NCBI GenBank assembly: GCA_025716855.1
Contig: JAIXMQ010000008.1
Span: forward strand, 682,001-746,000
Length of the DNA: 64,000 nt
Direction of reading: 5' to 3'
Source of the DNA: Pilaira anomala
Lineage: Eukaryota > Mucoromycota > Mucoromycetes > Mucorales > Mucoraceae
In this document: positions 54,961 to 64,000 of the stretch, in pieces
Layout of the letters: the number at the start of each line of letters is the position of its first letter
Position numbering within the stretch: position 1 is the first letter of the stretch
The notes under the pieces: model-generated
The model's database searches: none
What the model saw: only the letters and a program-made list of their open reading frames with translations
Told to the model about the DNA's origin: nothing
Made by a program: the position numbers and the translations under genes

Positions 54961-55995
54961 GGTTACAGTACCGTTCTGTAGGGATGAAGATGAAAAGATA
55001 GTTTTTCTTTTTAGCGCAAATTAAAAACAGTGTTGTATGTTTTTAGAAAAGAGTGTCGCACAAAACAAAACAAAAACGCATTAAAGGCAATCGCATCAGT
55101 AACGAGACTAAAGCCCATGCTGTTCACTTAGTTGATATTCATCCTAGGAACAGTGCAAGAGCTGTGGTCTTAGAGCTCAAGTTGGAGCCTAGAACTCTAC
55201 AGAAATGGTACAAGACTTGGAAAGAGGACCTGGACTCATTGTTCAAGACTATAGGCCGCCCAAGAATTATTGAACCTGAAGGAGAACTAGCAGAGGCGAC
55301 CAAAAGCTTAGTGTCTGACTTCTATTACAAGTATCCCACTGCCACCATAGATTAGTTGATGGATCAGATGACTATTAGCTTCAAGGACTTGAGCATTTCA
55401 AAAAGAACGCCCTACTGTTATAAAGCTGACTTATGGACTTTCACCATTAAAAAGGTTCAATTGGAGCTTGTAGAAAGAAACGCCTCAGAGAAAATCCAAA
55501 CAAGAAAAGAATGGGTGGAAATGGTGATAGAGTTGGGCGTTGACTATATGAGCAACAGTGTTTTCATCGATAAGTCATGGTTCAATGCAAACCCTGAGAA
55601 GGACTCAAGGCTGGGGCACCGAAAGGGGAGGCTGCTAAAGTCAAAGTATTAACTGCGAGAGCCAATTCAATTTCTATCTTGGGTGCCATTTCTGATAAAG
55701 GCTTGATTAAAATCAGCCTGAGAAAGCCCATGGTACCTTTCAAAGAAAAGAAAGCTAGCCGATGACAGAAAGCAGCAAACAAAGGGCACGGTAACCAATC
55801 ACTATGTCAATTTTTTATTAAGGACGTTCTTGCTGAGATGGACAAATTTCCTGAAATGAAAGGGACATTATCTGATCATGGATAATGCGCCCATACATAC
55901 AGGTAAAATAATTGGCGAGATGGTTGAAGAGCGCGGCTACAAGTGCATTTACTTGCCACCTTACTCTCCAGAACTCAACCCAATAGAACAATTTT
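54650..55995. repeat. right inverted arm of the composite element
   Basis: Inverted copy of 48449-49795. Identity stops abruptly at both ends. Confidence 0.85.
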
Positions 55996-56231
55996 GGTCC
56001 AAGGTAAAGTTTGGCGTTAAAAGAGCACCTTTAGACACTGGTGACACCTTGACTCCACGTATTATGGGATTATGCTCTAAATTCACTCAAGAAGTTTGTA
56101 TTGGATGGATAAAACACTCAGTAAGCTTCTTTCAAAGTTGTTTGAACTTAGAAAAAAAAACCTTTAACAATTCCTGCCAAATATACCTCGTCTGTATTGC
56201 CATTTTTGGCCAAGATTACTGCCAAATTTAG
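55053..56231 (+). pseudogene. Tc1/mariner-type transposase, right copy, disabled
   Basis: Same HTH and DDE core as the left copy, with the same amber TAG (55353-55355) and the same frameshift after RLGHRKGRL near 55590. After the arm ends near 55995 the C-terminus switches to SKVKFGVKRAPLDTGDTLTP then FTQEVCIGWIKHSVSFFQSC, a different Tc1-type ending. The sequence then runs into subterminal repeats and the CCAG terminus. The protein would have cut and pasted the element at TA sites; both copies are inactive as read. Confidence 0.8.
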
Positions 56232-56517
56232 TAAAAATTTTCTGCCAATAAAAAATAAAATGTTTCCGCCAAATTTGCTGAAAAATCCAGTATTATAAAC
56301 ATTTAATTGTATGAAGTGAATGTTTTTGTATTCAAAAAAAATAGTCTCACGGTATTTGATTTGTGTGCTATTGGCTTAGGTTACAATAGTATTACTTTTT
56401 CGTGTTTACAATAAATAAAGAAAGAATACAACAAACTTTAAACCTGTTGATATTTCTCCGCTTTTTTTTTTTTTTTTTTTAATGGTGGTGTGACTTCAAT
56501 ACACAAATGGTGTATAC

Positions 56518-56555
<38 letters not shown>

Positions 56556-56581
56556 GTGACCCTATAGTATATACACACACA

Positions 56582-57958
56582 ATGTCAGAAAAGAGTTACA
56601 TGACAAACTATGACCCTATAAAGTCATTTGTTAATTTAAACCTTGTCAATCTCAACACACACGAAACTATTTGGAAAAATGTTATTGATTCACACCCATT
56701 CAATCAAGCAGTAAGAAAAGAAATAAGTTATTCAAAAACTACTTGTTAATCTCTTATTTTCTTTTTAGCTTACTGTGTTTTTACCCACATGTTCAATTAA
56801 TTTAGCAAACCAATACTTGAATATGTCTTTAGGGACTTATTATCAAGTAGAAGCACCACTTAGTATCTTGTTGGAACCTTCATTTTTTGATTTATATTTC
56901 AAGTCTGGTAAAAATATGTCAAATGAAAGTTTTTTCTTTTTCTTATTTTGACAGGTTTCCCTTTATAGATCAATATCAAGTTATGATGCATAGTCTGGAA
57001 ACCAACTTGAATTCAGATAATGTAGTTGTATTAAATCCAGATGGTAAATTATACCTTAGTTTAATCAAGGACACGTATGAAAAGTTTGGTATTGAGGGTA
57101 TCAAAAGAACCAAAGCAGATGTCAAGCATGATAAACATATTGTCGTGATTGATCTTAAAGGTCCACATTTTAAACCAAATAGTAAACAATTTAATCGACT
57201 TCAATGGTGTTTAGAAAATACTTTGACAACTACATTTAAAATGGTATTTTGTGTTACAGATTCATGTAAGTTTTTACATTAGGAATATATATAACACAAA
57301 GAATTCTAATATGTATATATATATAAAAGTGACAGGAACTACTGTAGATATGCAATGCCCAGTTGGTACAAAAAGTATTGTAAAGCTGGAGATGGAAGCC
57401 GAGATGGAAACATTAACAGATATTAATATACCAAGTTTTCAACATTTGATAAAAGATATCAATCAAACACCCACAGAAAATTGGGATAATGAAGCAATGG
57501 AAGCAATTGAATGGCTTGGATTAGCTCATTTAAAAGCAAATAGAATTAAAAGATCAAAAAAGGAATTAAACCCTTTTATTTCTGTTTATCAAACTCCTCA
57601 CGATTTGATAAATAGTCAAACAGGTACATTAGTTAAATGGAAAGGTTTTATTCCTACAAGTGTGATTCAAAATACAATGACCAATATTAGGTAAAGATGA
57701 AAAAAAAAAACAAAAACTTGATTTTTCCATGTATTTTTTTTTTACTTACTTTACTGATAAAGAAAAATGATGGCATCTGGTGTCACATCTGAATGGACAT
57801 CTCTCACTGTTTGGGGGTACAAAGACTCACCTTTTACTTGGAACAAGATGCAACATTATCATTATTTCAATGGAGAAAATGATTATACATTTTTATTATT
57901 ACCAAAAACACAATCCGCTTATGTATATCAATTGTATGGTTCTCATCATACAAAGTAA
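56582..57958 (+). CDS. RPP40: RNase P/MRP subunit RPP40-like
   Basis: Five exons: 56582..56710, 56769 to about 56902 (or 56907), 56955..57265, 57330..57690 and 57763..57958. The Rpp40 family pattern is present: LTVFLPTCSINLAN, LGTYYQVEAPLSILLEPSF, VVVLNPDGKLYLSLIKDTYE (the conserved LxPDGxLxLxLxKDTYE block), VVIDLKGPHFKPNSKQFNRL and QWCLE. RPP40 is a protein subunit of nuclear RNase P and RNase MRP, which process pre-tRNA and pre-rRNA. The exon 2/3 junction is odd: the good GTAAAA donor at 56908 breaks the frame, while the in-frame alternative donor GTCTGG is non-consensus. The gene ends 16 nt from the convergent CDGSH gene. Confidence 0.85.
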
Positions 57959-57974
57959 AATAAAAGAAATTTAT

Positions 57975-58620
57975 TTATTTGTATAATCGATACTTGATTG
58001 CTGCGCTAACTAAAACAAACGCAATAGATAAGCCAGCTACGACATTAGCTACCTTTTGCTTACGTTGAGCTTGAGCAATTTCATCCTTGAGTTTACTATT
58101 GGCCTTTAATAAGAATTCATTGTACTTCTTAATCCCTTCTTCTTTACGATGAGTTCCATCACAAAAGCCTTGTTCGTTGTGCGTGTATTTACATCCACAC
58201 AAGAAATAAGTCTTTGCTTCATCTACTGTAATCTTTTTTGGCTTGAATACACCAGCGGCACGATGCTAAAAAAAAAAAAAAATGAGTCACATGTACTTTT
58301 ATTTGTTTCCATATTGTGTCAACTTACAGATCCATCACAAAAGGGTTGGTTCTTGGATTCACCACAAGTACACCTAATATAAATAATGTAATAAATATAA
58401 AGAAAGAAAGAAAAAAAAAAGAATGTAAACAAACTCAAGATGTTACCAATAATAATCCTATTGAATACACAAATAAAAAAATATCAATGCACAAAGAATT
58501 CATTTGACTTTATTTGTTCTAATAAACTAATTTTACCTTTCCAGGTACAAGGTCAACCTTGTATGGCTTGGCTTGAACAAATACAGGTTCAATGGGCTTA
58601 TTCTCACTGGAGCTTGACAT
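57975..58620 (-). CDS. double-CDGSH iron-sulfur domain protein with C-terminal membrane anchor
   Basis: Four minus-strand exons (58620..58537, 58457..58447, 58373..58328, 58265..57975) give 143 aa. The two CDGSH-type motifs are CTCGESKNQPFCDGSH and CGCKYTHNEQGFCDGTH, each with the C-x-C-x(2,3)-S/T-x(3)-P/G-x-C-D-G-x-H layout that binds a 2Fe-2S cluster. A helical Lys-rich segment and one membrane helix (VVAGLSIAFVLVSAAI) follow, so it is tail-anchored. Tandem motifs recall CISD3, which is a soluble mitochondrial protein, whereas CISD1/2 have an N-terminal anchor. Exon 2 is an 11-nt microexon (GATTATTATTG) that restores the conserved GKxYxWC segment; without it the frame is lost. Confidence 0.88.
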
Positions 58621-58969
58621 TTTGTTATTTTTTTTTTTTAATAAATTTCTTTTAATGTAAGGGGGGGGGGGGGCAGAAATTTATAATAATAATAAAAAAA
58701 AGATATAAAGAGAAAAAAGTTTCTTCTTCTTTAAATCCTCCTAACACTTTTTTTTTTTTTTTTTTTTTTTAAGAGTAACACAATCGTAGTCGAAAGCTCG
58801 GTCCAAACTTATTTACACCACAAATAGACACAACAAAAACGGAAACTGAATCAGTGCCAATCAAACCACTACAACACATTTTGACGTCTGTTCTATAAAA
58901 ATATAAAAAAAATAAGGACCATAAAATTCTATCTGTCAATTTCTTTCTAAAAAAAAAAAAAAAGTCTTT
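58621..58969. promoter_or_regulatory. divergent intergenic region between the CDGSH gene and PDI
   Basis: The two start codons are 349 nt apart and face away from each other, so both promoters must lie here. It contains a G run near 58660-58673 and a T run near 58749-58770. I see no defined regulatory motif. Confidence 0.5.
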
Positions 58970-59362
58970 ATGGTGAAAAAAACGATTCTTTGGTCCGCTA
59001 TTACGGCCGTGTTTACAAGTGCAGTCTATGCTTCCAATGTGCTTCAATTGAGCAACACAAAAGAGTTTGATGAAGCGATTCAAAGTAACAAACTCATGTT
59101 GATCAACTTTTATACCACGCCATGTTCAGACTGTGAACCTGTTACTCCTGAATTTGAAAAGGCGGCAGAAAGCTTAAAGGCGGATAATATTGTTTTGGCA
59201 CAACTAGATTGTTCTACCAATAATGAAGTATGTAATCGATATACTTTATTAGGTTACCCTACTATTCAAATCTTTCGTCAAGGTCGCCCTAGTGATTTGT
59301 TTCCTCATGAACGTACTTCAGAAAGAATCATTCAATTTATGAAAAAGTGAGTTCTTCTTTAA

Positions 59363-59411
<49 letters not shown>

Positions 59412-60545
59412 TTCTTTTGGTCTTCTTAACTTTATTTATCCCCTTTTTACAGACATTTGGTACCTGAATTAAGTTTGTTACATAGTCAAGAAGATTTAGA
59501 AAAGTTTAAAAAGGAAGAATCTATCTTGGCAGTAGCTTATTTAGACCCTGCAGATGAACTGCATCTTTCACAATGGAAAGAATTATCCGGTAACTTAATT
59601 GATGATTTCGCGTTTGGGTACGTGACAGATAAATCATTGGCATCCACTGAAGGCGTGACGGAGTTCCCAACGTACACGATCTATAAACGCTTTGATGAAC
59701 TCAAGAACGTACAATCAGGGCACTTTGAACAAGCACAACTTGAAGACTTTATCAAGTTAAATGCAGTACCTCTATTAGAACCGATTCGACCTGAGACATT
59801 CATGGATTATATTGACGCGAATCGATCTCTTGTTTACTTGTTCTCAAATTCGGAAGAAATGAAACGAGATCTTCATAACGTGTTCTTTCCTTTAGCGATC
59901 AAGAATAAAGGTAAATTCTCATTTGTTCATATTGACGCCAATGAGTTTGTTTCACAAGCCGATTTCTTGGCTTTACAACCTGGCCAATGGCCTGCGATGG
60001 CGATTCATAACTTTAACACGGGTGCACGGTACCCATTTTCACAAACCAATGACTTGAAAGATCTCCAAAAGATTGAAAGCTTTTTAGAAGATGTATATCA
60101 AGCCAAGATCGAACCTACATTGAGATCCCAAGACTATCATGGAGAACAAGATGCGGTGAAAGTAGTGGTTGGAAACGATTTTGAAAAGATTGTGTTGGAT
60201 AAAAGTAAAGACGTATTTATAGAGATTTATGCACCTTGGTGTGGTCACTGTAAACGATTAGCGCCTATTTGGAAACAATTGGGACAGGTGATGGAGGATT
60301 ATGAAGGAGAGAAGAAACATGGGATTTTGATCGCTAAAATGGATGGTACGGTCAATGATATTCCTCCTGCTGCTGGATTTCAAGTAAAAGGGTATCCTAC
60401 CATTAAGTTCTTTAAGGCAGATACAAATACCATGGTGGATTATACTGGTCAACGTACTTTACCCGATTTTATCAAGTTCTTGAAAGAACATTCTTCCAGA
60501 CAAACGTTTAACCTGGACGCTAGTCGTTTCCATGACGAACTTTAA
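58970..60545 (+). CDS. protein disulfide isomerase, HDEL-tailed
   Basis: Two exons (58970..59346, 59453..60545) give 489 aa. An N-terminal signal peptide (about residues 1-21, cleaved near VYAS) and a C-terminal HDEL place it in the ER lumen. The C-terminal a' domain has the catalytic APWCGHCKRLAP site and the cis-Pro in GYPTIKFF. The N-terminal a domain keeps the thioredoxin fold pattern (LINFYTTPCSDCEPVTPEFE and GYPTIQIFRQG) but has CSDC instead of CGHC. The middle looks like the b and b' domains. It would form and rearrange disulfides in secreted proteins; with CSDC the first site probably has altered redox properties. Confidence 0.95.
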
Positions 60546-60674
60546 ATATTCTATATATGGCAACAAGAGGCTATGACGACATGGTTACCCGCCCAATTTT
60601 TTTTTGCATATATAAAAATAAAACCTTTTTTTTTTTTTTTTGTTTACTTTTTTTATACATAATTTAAAAAAAAA

Positions 60675-60959
60675 ATGCCTAGTTTGACAAATAATAAACC
60701 TTTAACACCTGCAGCACCAAACGATATGTCGGTTGTAGAATCTTATGCTCGTATTGATGAATTCATCAACAAGAACCCAACAGTTCAATCATTCAAGGTC
60801 GAAGACGATAACCACGGTATGGGTATGCTCTCTACAGTTGGAACAAGTCAAAAGCAAGCAATCAATATGAGACTTGACCAATCTACCATTCGTCATTACT
60901 TGGTTAATAATGGCTTTTCATTTACAAATGACTCTATCTGTTCAAGAGCAACAAATTAA
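60675..60959 (+). CDS. 94-aa orphan protein
   Basis: Single-exon ORF with ATG after an A run (favourable yeast-like context). The protein is polar with no membrane segment (MPSLTNNKPLTPAAPNDMSV, SYARIDEFINKNPTVQSFKV). I recognise no family. Its composition and position between two real genes with its own AT-rich leader make it plausible. A longer multi-exon form is possible but I see no clear donor. Confidence 0.6.
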   Translation: MPSLTNNKPLTPAAPNDMSVVESYARIDEFINKNPTVQSFKVEDDNHGMGMLSTVGTSQKQAINMRLDQSTIRHYLVNNGFSFTNDSICSRATN

Positions 60960-61085
60960 AATAATAAATAAATATATATATAATAGTTTTTTTTATAATA
61001 ATAATAAAGAGAGAGAGAGAGAGAATGAATTTACAAATGCTTTGAATAATGTTATTAAAAAAAAAAAAGGGTTTTTTTTTTGTTT

Positions 61086-62260
61086 TTAACTGGCCATGGA
61101 TAATTTTGTATTAAGTGCTTGTGCTAAATTTTGAATATCTTCATCTTCGACTCTTGTATCATATTCATCTTCTTGAATATATGAAACGAGACGAGACATC
61201 GATTGACCTAACCCGTGTGTCATTTCTGGACCTTTAAAAAAAAAATATGTATGAGTAACCATAAAGTGGTGGTTGTGTCAAAAGAAAGAAAGAAAGAAAA
61301 AACTTACCACATTCGGTAATTCCAACTTGATTATAAGCTAATAAAGCCCAAAGTAAATGCATGACATTTTTAGCAATACCACGATGGAATCCCATGCCTA
61401 TACCAACGCCTCTTCCTTCTTCTTCTAATCTTTCGGCACCCCAAGTGACGAGAGCTAGCGTATCTGATTTATCCATAAATTGATATCGATCATCATCTTC
61501 AGGCATGTCTTTATCATGATGATGTTGTAGTAAACGTTGTCTACGTCTTGTAATACTATGGGTGATTGCATTTGTGTAGACTACAATGCGAGTCATTAAT
61601 TCCAGACTCTTTAAGAGTAATTCAGAATAAAGTGTGTTACAGATAATGAGAGTATATTGATGAAAGATGGAAGGTGCCATAGGTAGGGGTGTCAGGAATT
61701 CAGTTAGATTATCATGTTCTATTACAGTTTGATGACTTGTATCAATTGAACACGAAAGAAATGTATTTAATAATCGTGTTGTCTCTAATAAAACTCGAGC
61801 GTCATTCTCGCTCCATAATATAGATCGACATAATTTTAATATATCCATATCGTCTAGCAGTAAAGGTCCAATTCCACTTTCCCAGTGACAGGCTAAATTA
61901 GCTAATGTCCCCATGGCTAATTCTCTGGTTCGGATTCTACTTGTCATTGTCACTACCTACAAAGATAAAAAAAAAAAAAAAAAAAAAAAAAAAGGGTATT
62001 ATGAAACTTTTTTTTTTTCTGTAGTTTTAACTTGTGTATTTTTATATTACCTTTATTAACACTCGATGAAATTGTGCTTTTGTTAATGCAGAGGCGTAAT
62101 CTTGTACTGTACAAACATCCCAAGCTGCACATAAGGAACGTTCAAAAGGTGTATCATCGTCTACATTAGTTGAACTTATGGAATCTATTGAATTGTTAAC
62201 AACTTCATCCAATATCCTCTTCATTATAGGTGCAACAACTGTCAAATCGTTTGAATCCAT
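61086..62260 (-). CDS. SAAL1-like armadillo-type protein
   Basis: Three minus-strand exons (62260..62051, 61956..61308, 61231..61086) give 334 aa. The first 110 residues match the SAAL1 pattern: ERSLCAAWDVCTVQDYASAL, then RTRELAMGTLANLACHWESG and DDARVLLETTRLLNTFLS-type helices. The rest is helical repeat-like with an acidic insert (DMPEDDDRY) and an acidic C-terminus. Animal SAAL1 is linked to cell proliferation; no biochemical role can be inferred. The start at 62260 (MDSNDLTVV) is the first ATG after a low-complexity leader. Confidence 0.65.
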
Positions 62261-62329
62261 TAATTTTATGTTGAATAAAAAAAAACAAGAAAAAGTATAT
62301 GTTTGTAAAAAGAAGAAGAAAGAAAATAA

Positions 62330-62360
<31 letters not shown>

Positions 62361-62411
62361 AAAAGAGTCTGGACCAGAAAAAAAAAAAAATTTAAAGAAA
62401 AAGAAAAAAAA

Positions 62412-64000
62412 TTATGCAAGGCCTGCTTGTTTTATAATAGCAGATAATCGTTTATAATCAGCTAATAAGACAGTAACATCGCCAATAGTTAATTCTTCTA
62501 CTGATTTAGTTTCCAAGAATTTCATAATAGGACCATCAATGACGGGTGTCTAATAATAATAATAAAAAGGTAATATAAATATAAGGAGTACAGTTATAAA
62601 GTTTTTATATATATATTACCTTGCTGTTTGTTTTCACATTACGATGATTATTTCTACCTTCCATAAAACTAGGTAAAGAAGAGGTAGTTGAATCTGAATG
62701 AATAGAAGATGGCTTGGTCGTCATTTCCTTTAATTCAGATAAACCTTCTTTGATCATGGGCTGTGCAGCATCACTGACTTTTCTTACTCGATTTACTAAA
62801 CCAGTGACAGTCTTGTTGTTTTCTAATTCTTGTGTATTTCTTTGCCAAAATTTACCAATACCATCAAATACTTTATACGATCCATCCACTACATCAGATA
62901 CTATTCTTAATCCACTTTGTTTCGATGGTTCAATTAATTTAGTGGCATTTAAATCTGTAATATGACTATATTTATATTATATTATTAGTAGAAGAAAATA
63001 TTTTTATATTATTATTATTATTTACCTGTACACTCTATCAGCAGATAGACCTAATCCAACTAAATTTGTAGTTTCTAAAAATGATACCGAGGCCATCTTT
63101 TTTCTTGATATTAGTAAAACATTTTCTTTAATATATATATTAAAATATATGGATTACCATATTTGTCAAGCAATAACTTGCTTGCCCAGATAATTCTTCT
63201 GCTCTTCTATACCTTTGAATGAATTTCAAGTTTGATAAAAAATTGGTTGGATTTGACTTTACGATCGTAAATATTAATATGGGTAACAAGATATCCGCAT
63301 TCACACTTGAAAGTTCAGACAATTCCGGTTCTTCTACAGTGGACATGGCTTGCTTCATTTCTTGTACTACTTCAGCATCGGTATCCAATGTTTGATTTCG
63401 TTTAGCGAATTCCTCAATTGCATGAACGATGATTTCATGCGTTTTTACCAAGGTATTTAATTTCTCTTTTGCACCCATAATAGTATTGAGTTGTTGTAAT
63501 TGACTACCAGCTAATTTAACGATTTCATTCATCTTTTCAATCTCGTGAGGTTGTAAAAGTACACCCAAGTGTTGTAAGCTTAAATCTAATAAATTTAATG
63601 CGGCAATACGAGATTCAAGTGCTTCATCTTGCATTGCTTCATCTCCATCTGGATTTGTAAATAATTCATCGTAGAGTTGGTTACAAATATAGGTTTCAAT
63701 CACATCTAAACGATCCTTTTCAACACCTTCGTCACGTAAATCCTCTATAAAATCCAAAAATTTATTACTCGCTGCTTCTGTATTTCTAGGTGGATTCTTT
63801 TTATACAACTTGATAAATCTATGTGTGGAACAATGTGTTAGCTTATTTTTTTTCTTTTTTTCTCGTAATTAAACACACTTTACTCGTCTGCTTTATCGCT
63901 ACAGGTATCTTGTGAAGAATCAATGGATTTCACATTTTTTGACTTTGTCTCTATCCATTCGGTTACTTCCTTTTTTGAAAGAGGTCTTTGAATCAGCATA
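62412..64000 (-). CDS. VPS9-domain Rab5-type GEF, 5' end outside the window
   Basis: Minus-strand exons: 63884 to beyond the window edge, 63818..63158, 63096..63026, 62965..62620, 62549..62412. That is at least 443 aa, with the upstream part missing or starting at the ATG at 63999. The VPS9 core is clear: DADEAMQ-like acidic helix, LDLSLQHLGV, then VNADILLPILIFTIVKSNP, NFLSNLKFIQRYR and ELSGQASYCLTNM followed across an intron by ASVSFLETTNL. VPS9 domains activate Rab5/Vps21 GTPases in endosome fusion. The C-terminal 150 residues are helical with no recognised ubiquitin-binding CUE domain. The small ORFs at 62605-62889 and 63140-63808 are exons of this one gene. Confidence 0.82.

Larger units (their letters stand above)
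47966..56290. mobile_element. 8.3-kb chimeric Tc1/mariner-type composite element with long inverted arms and cargo
   Basis: Flanked by TA (47964-47965, 56291-56292). Both termini begin CTGGATTTTTCAGCAAATTT and continue GGCGGAA for a terminal inverted repeat of about 34 bp, with looser similarity inward (TTGGCA-type subterminal motifs). Inside are two near-identical inverted arms (48449-49795 and 54650-55995), each with a disabled Tc1-like transposase and the 5' end of a cargo gene. Between the arms lie the full-length cargo gene and four 369-bp tandem repeats. The two transposase copies end differently, so the element combines parts of two Tc1 lineages. Confidence 0.7.

Noticed and set aside
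62605..63808. Two separate small genes (62605-62889 and 63140-63808)
   Set aside because: Phase-matched introns and the VPS9 sequence crossing the junction (YCLTNM / ASVSFLE) show that they are exons of one gene.

Overview
This is nuclear DNA of a zygomycete-type fungus, most likely a mucoralean Mucoromycota. It is strongly AT-rich, full of A/T homopolymers and microsatellites, and has many short GT-AG introns (about 50-90 nt). It combines fungal genes (HDEL-tailed PDI, STB6-like protein, ELO elongase) with genes typical of early-diverging fungi (CFAP20, BTG/Tob, SAAL1-like, STK32/YANK-like kinase). Exon structures were read by eye from splice signals, frame and family similarity; there is no transcript evidence.

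Layout: 0-14 kb is a mobile-element graveyard. It holds an acidic-protein gene, a broken helicase resembling the origin-binding type, three 5'-truncated LINE copies, a 418-bp TA-flanked MITE, a gene of a mucoralean multicopy family with serine-recombinase-like signatures broken by a LINE in its last exon, a decayed second copy of that gene, and a 3.04-kb TA-flanked inverted-repeat element carrying a decayed Fanzor (eukaryotic TnpB-like RNA-guided nuclease).

14-47 kb is ordinary gene territory: CFAP20, an NME6-like kinase, a YANK-like AGC kinase, ARPC2, a lysophosphatidic acid acyltransferase, a PC-esterase-like protein lacking its expected catalytic Ser and His, an ELO elongase, two tandem orphan paralogues of equal length, a short helical protein, a class I methyltransferase, a GPH/SUT-type sugar transporter, an STB6-like protein, an 80-aa two-helix membrane protein and a BTG/Tob protein. 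Long stretches between them (2-3.3 kb) show no convincing genes.

48-56.3 kb is the most unusual region: an 8.3-kb TA-flanked composite of Tc1/mariner type. Its two near-identical inverted arms of about 1.35 kb each hold the same disabled transposase plus the 5' end of a cargo gene. Between them lie a multi-exon cargo gene with an acidic tail and four exact 369-bp tandem units, each with a 70-aa ORF. The arms end in different transposase C-termini, so the element looks chimeric.

56.5-64 kb returns to host genes: RPP40 (RNase P/MRP), a double-CDGSH iron-sulfur protein with an 11-nt microexon, PDI, a 94-aa orphan, a SAAL1-like protein and a VPS9-domain protein cut by the window end. The host genes show no operon logic; several are tightly convergent (CFAP20/NME6-like overlap by 26 nt; RPP40/CDGSH are 16 nt apart) or divergent (CDGSH/PDI).
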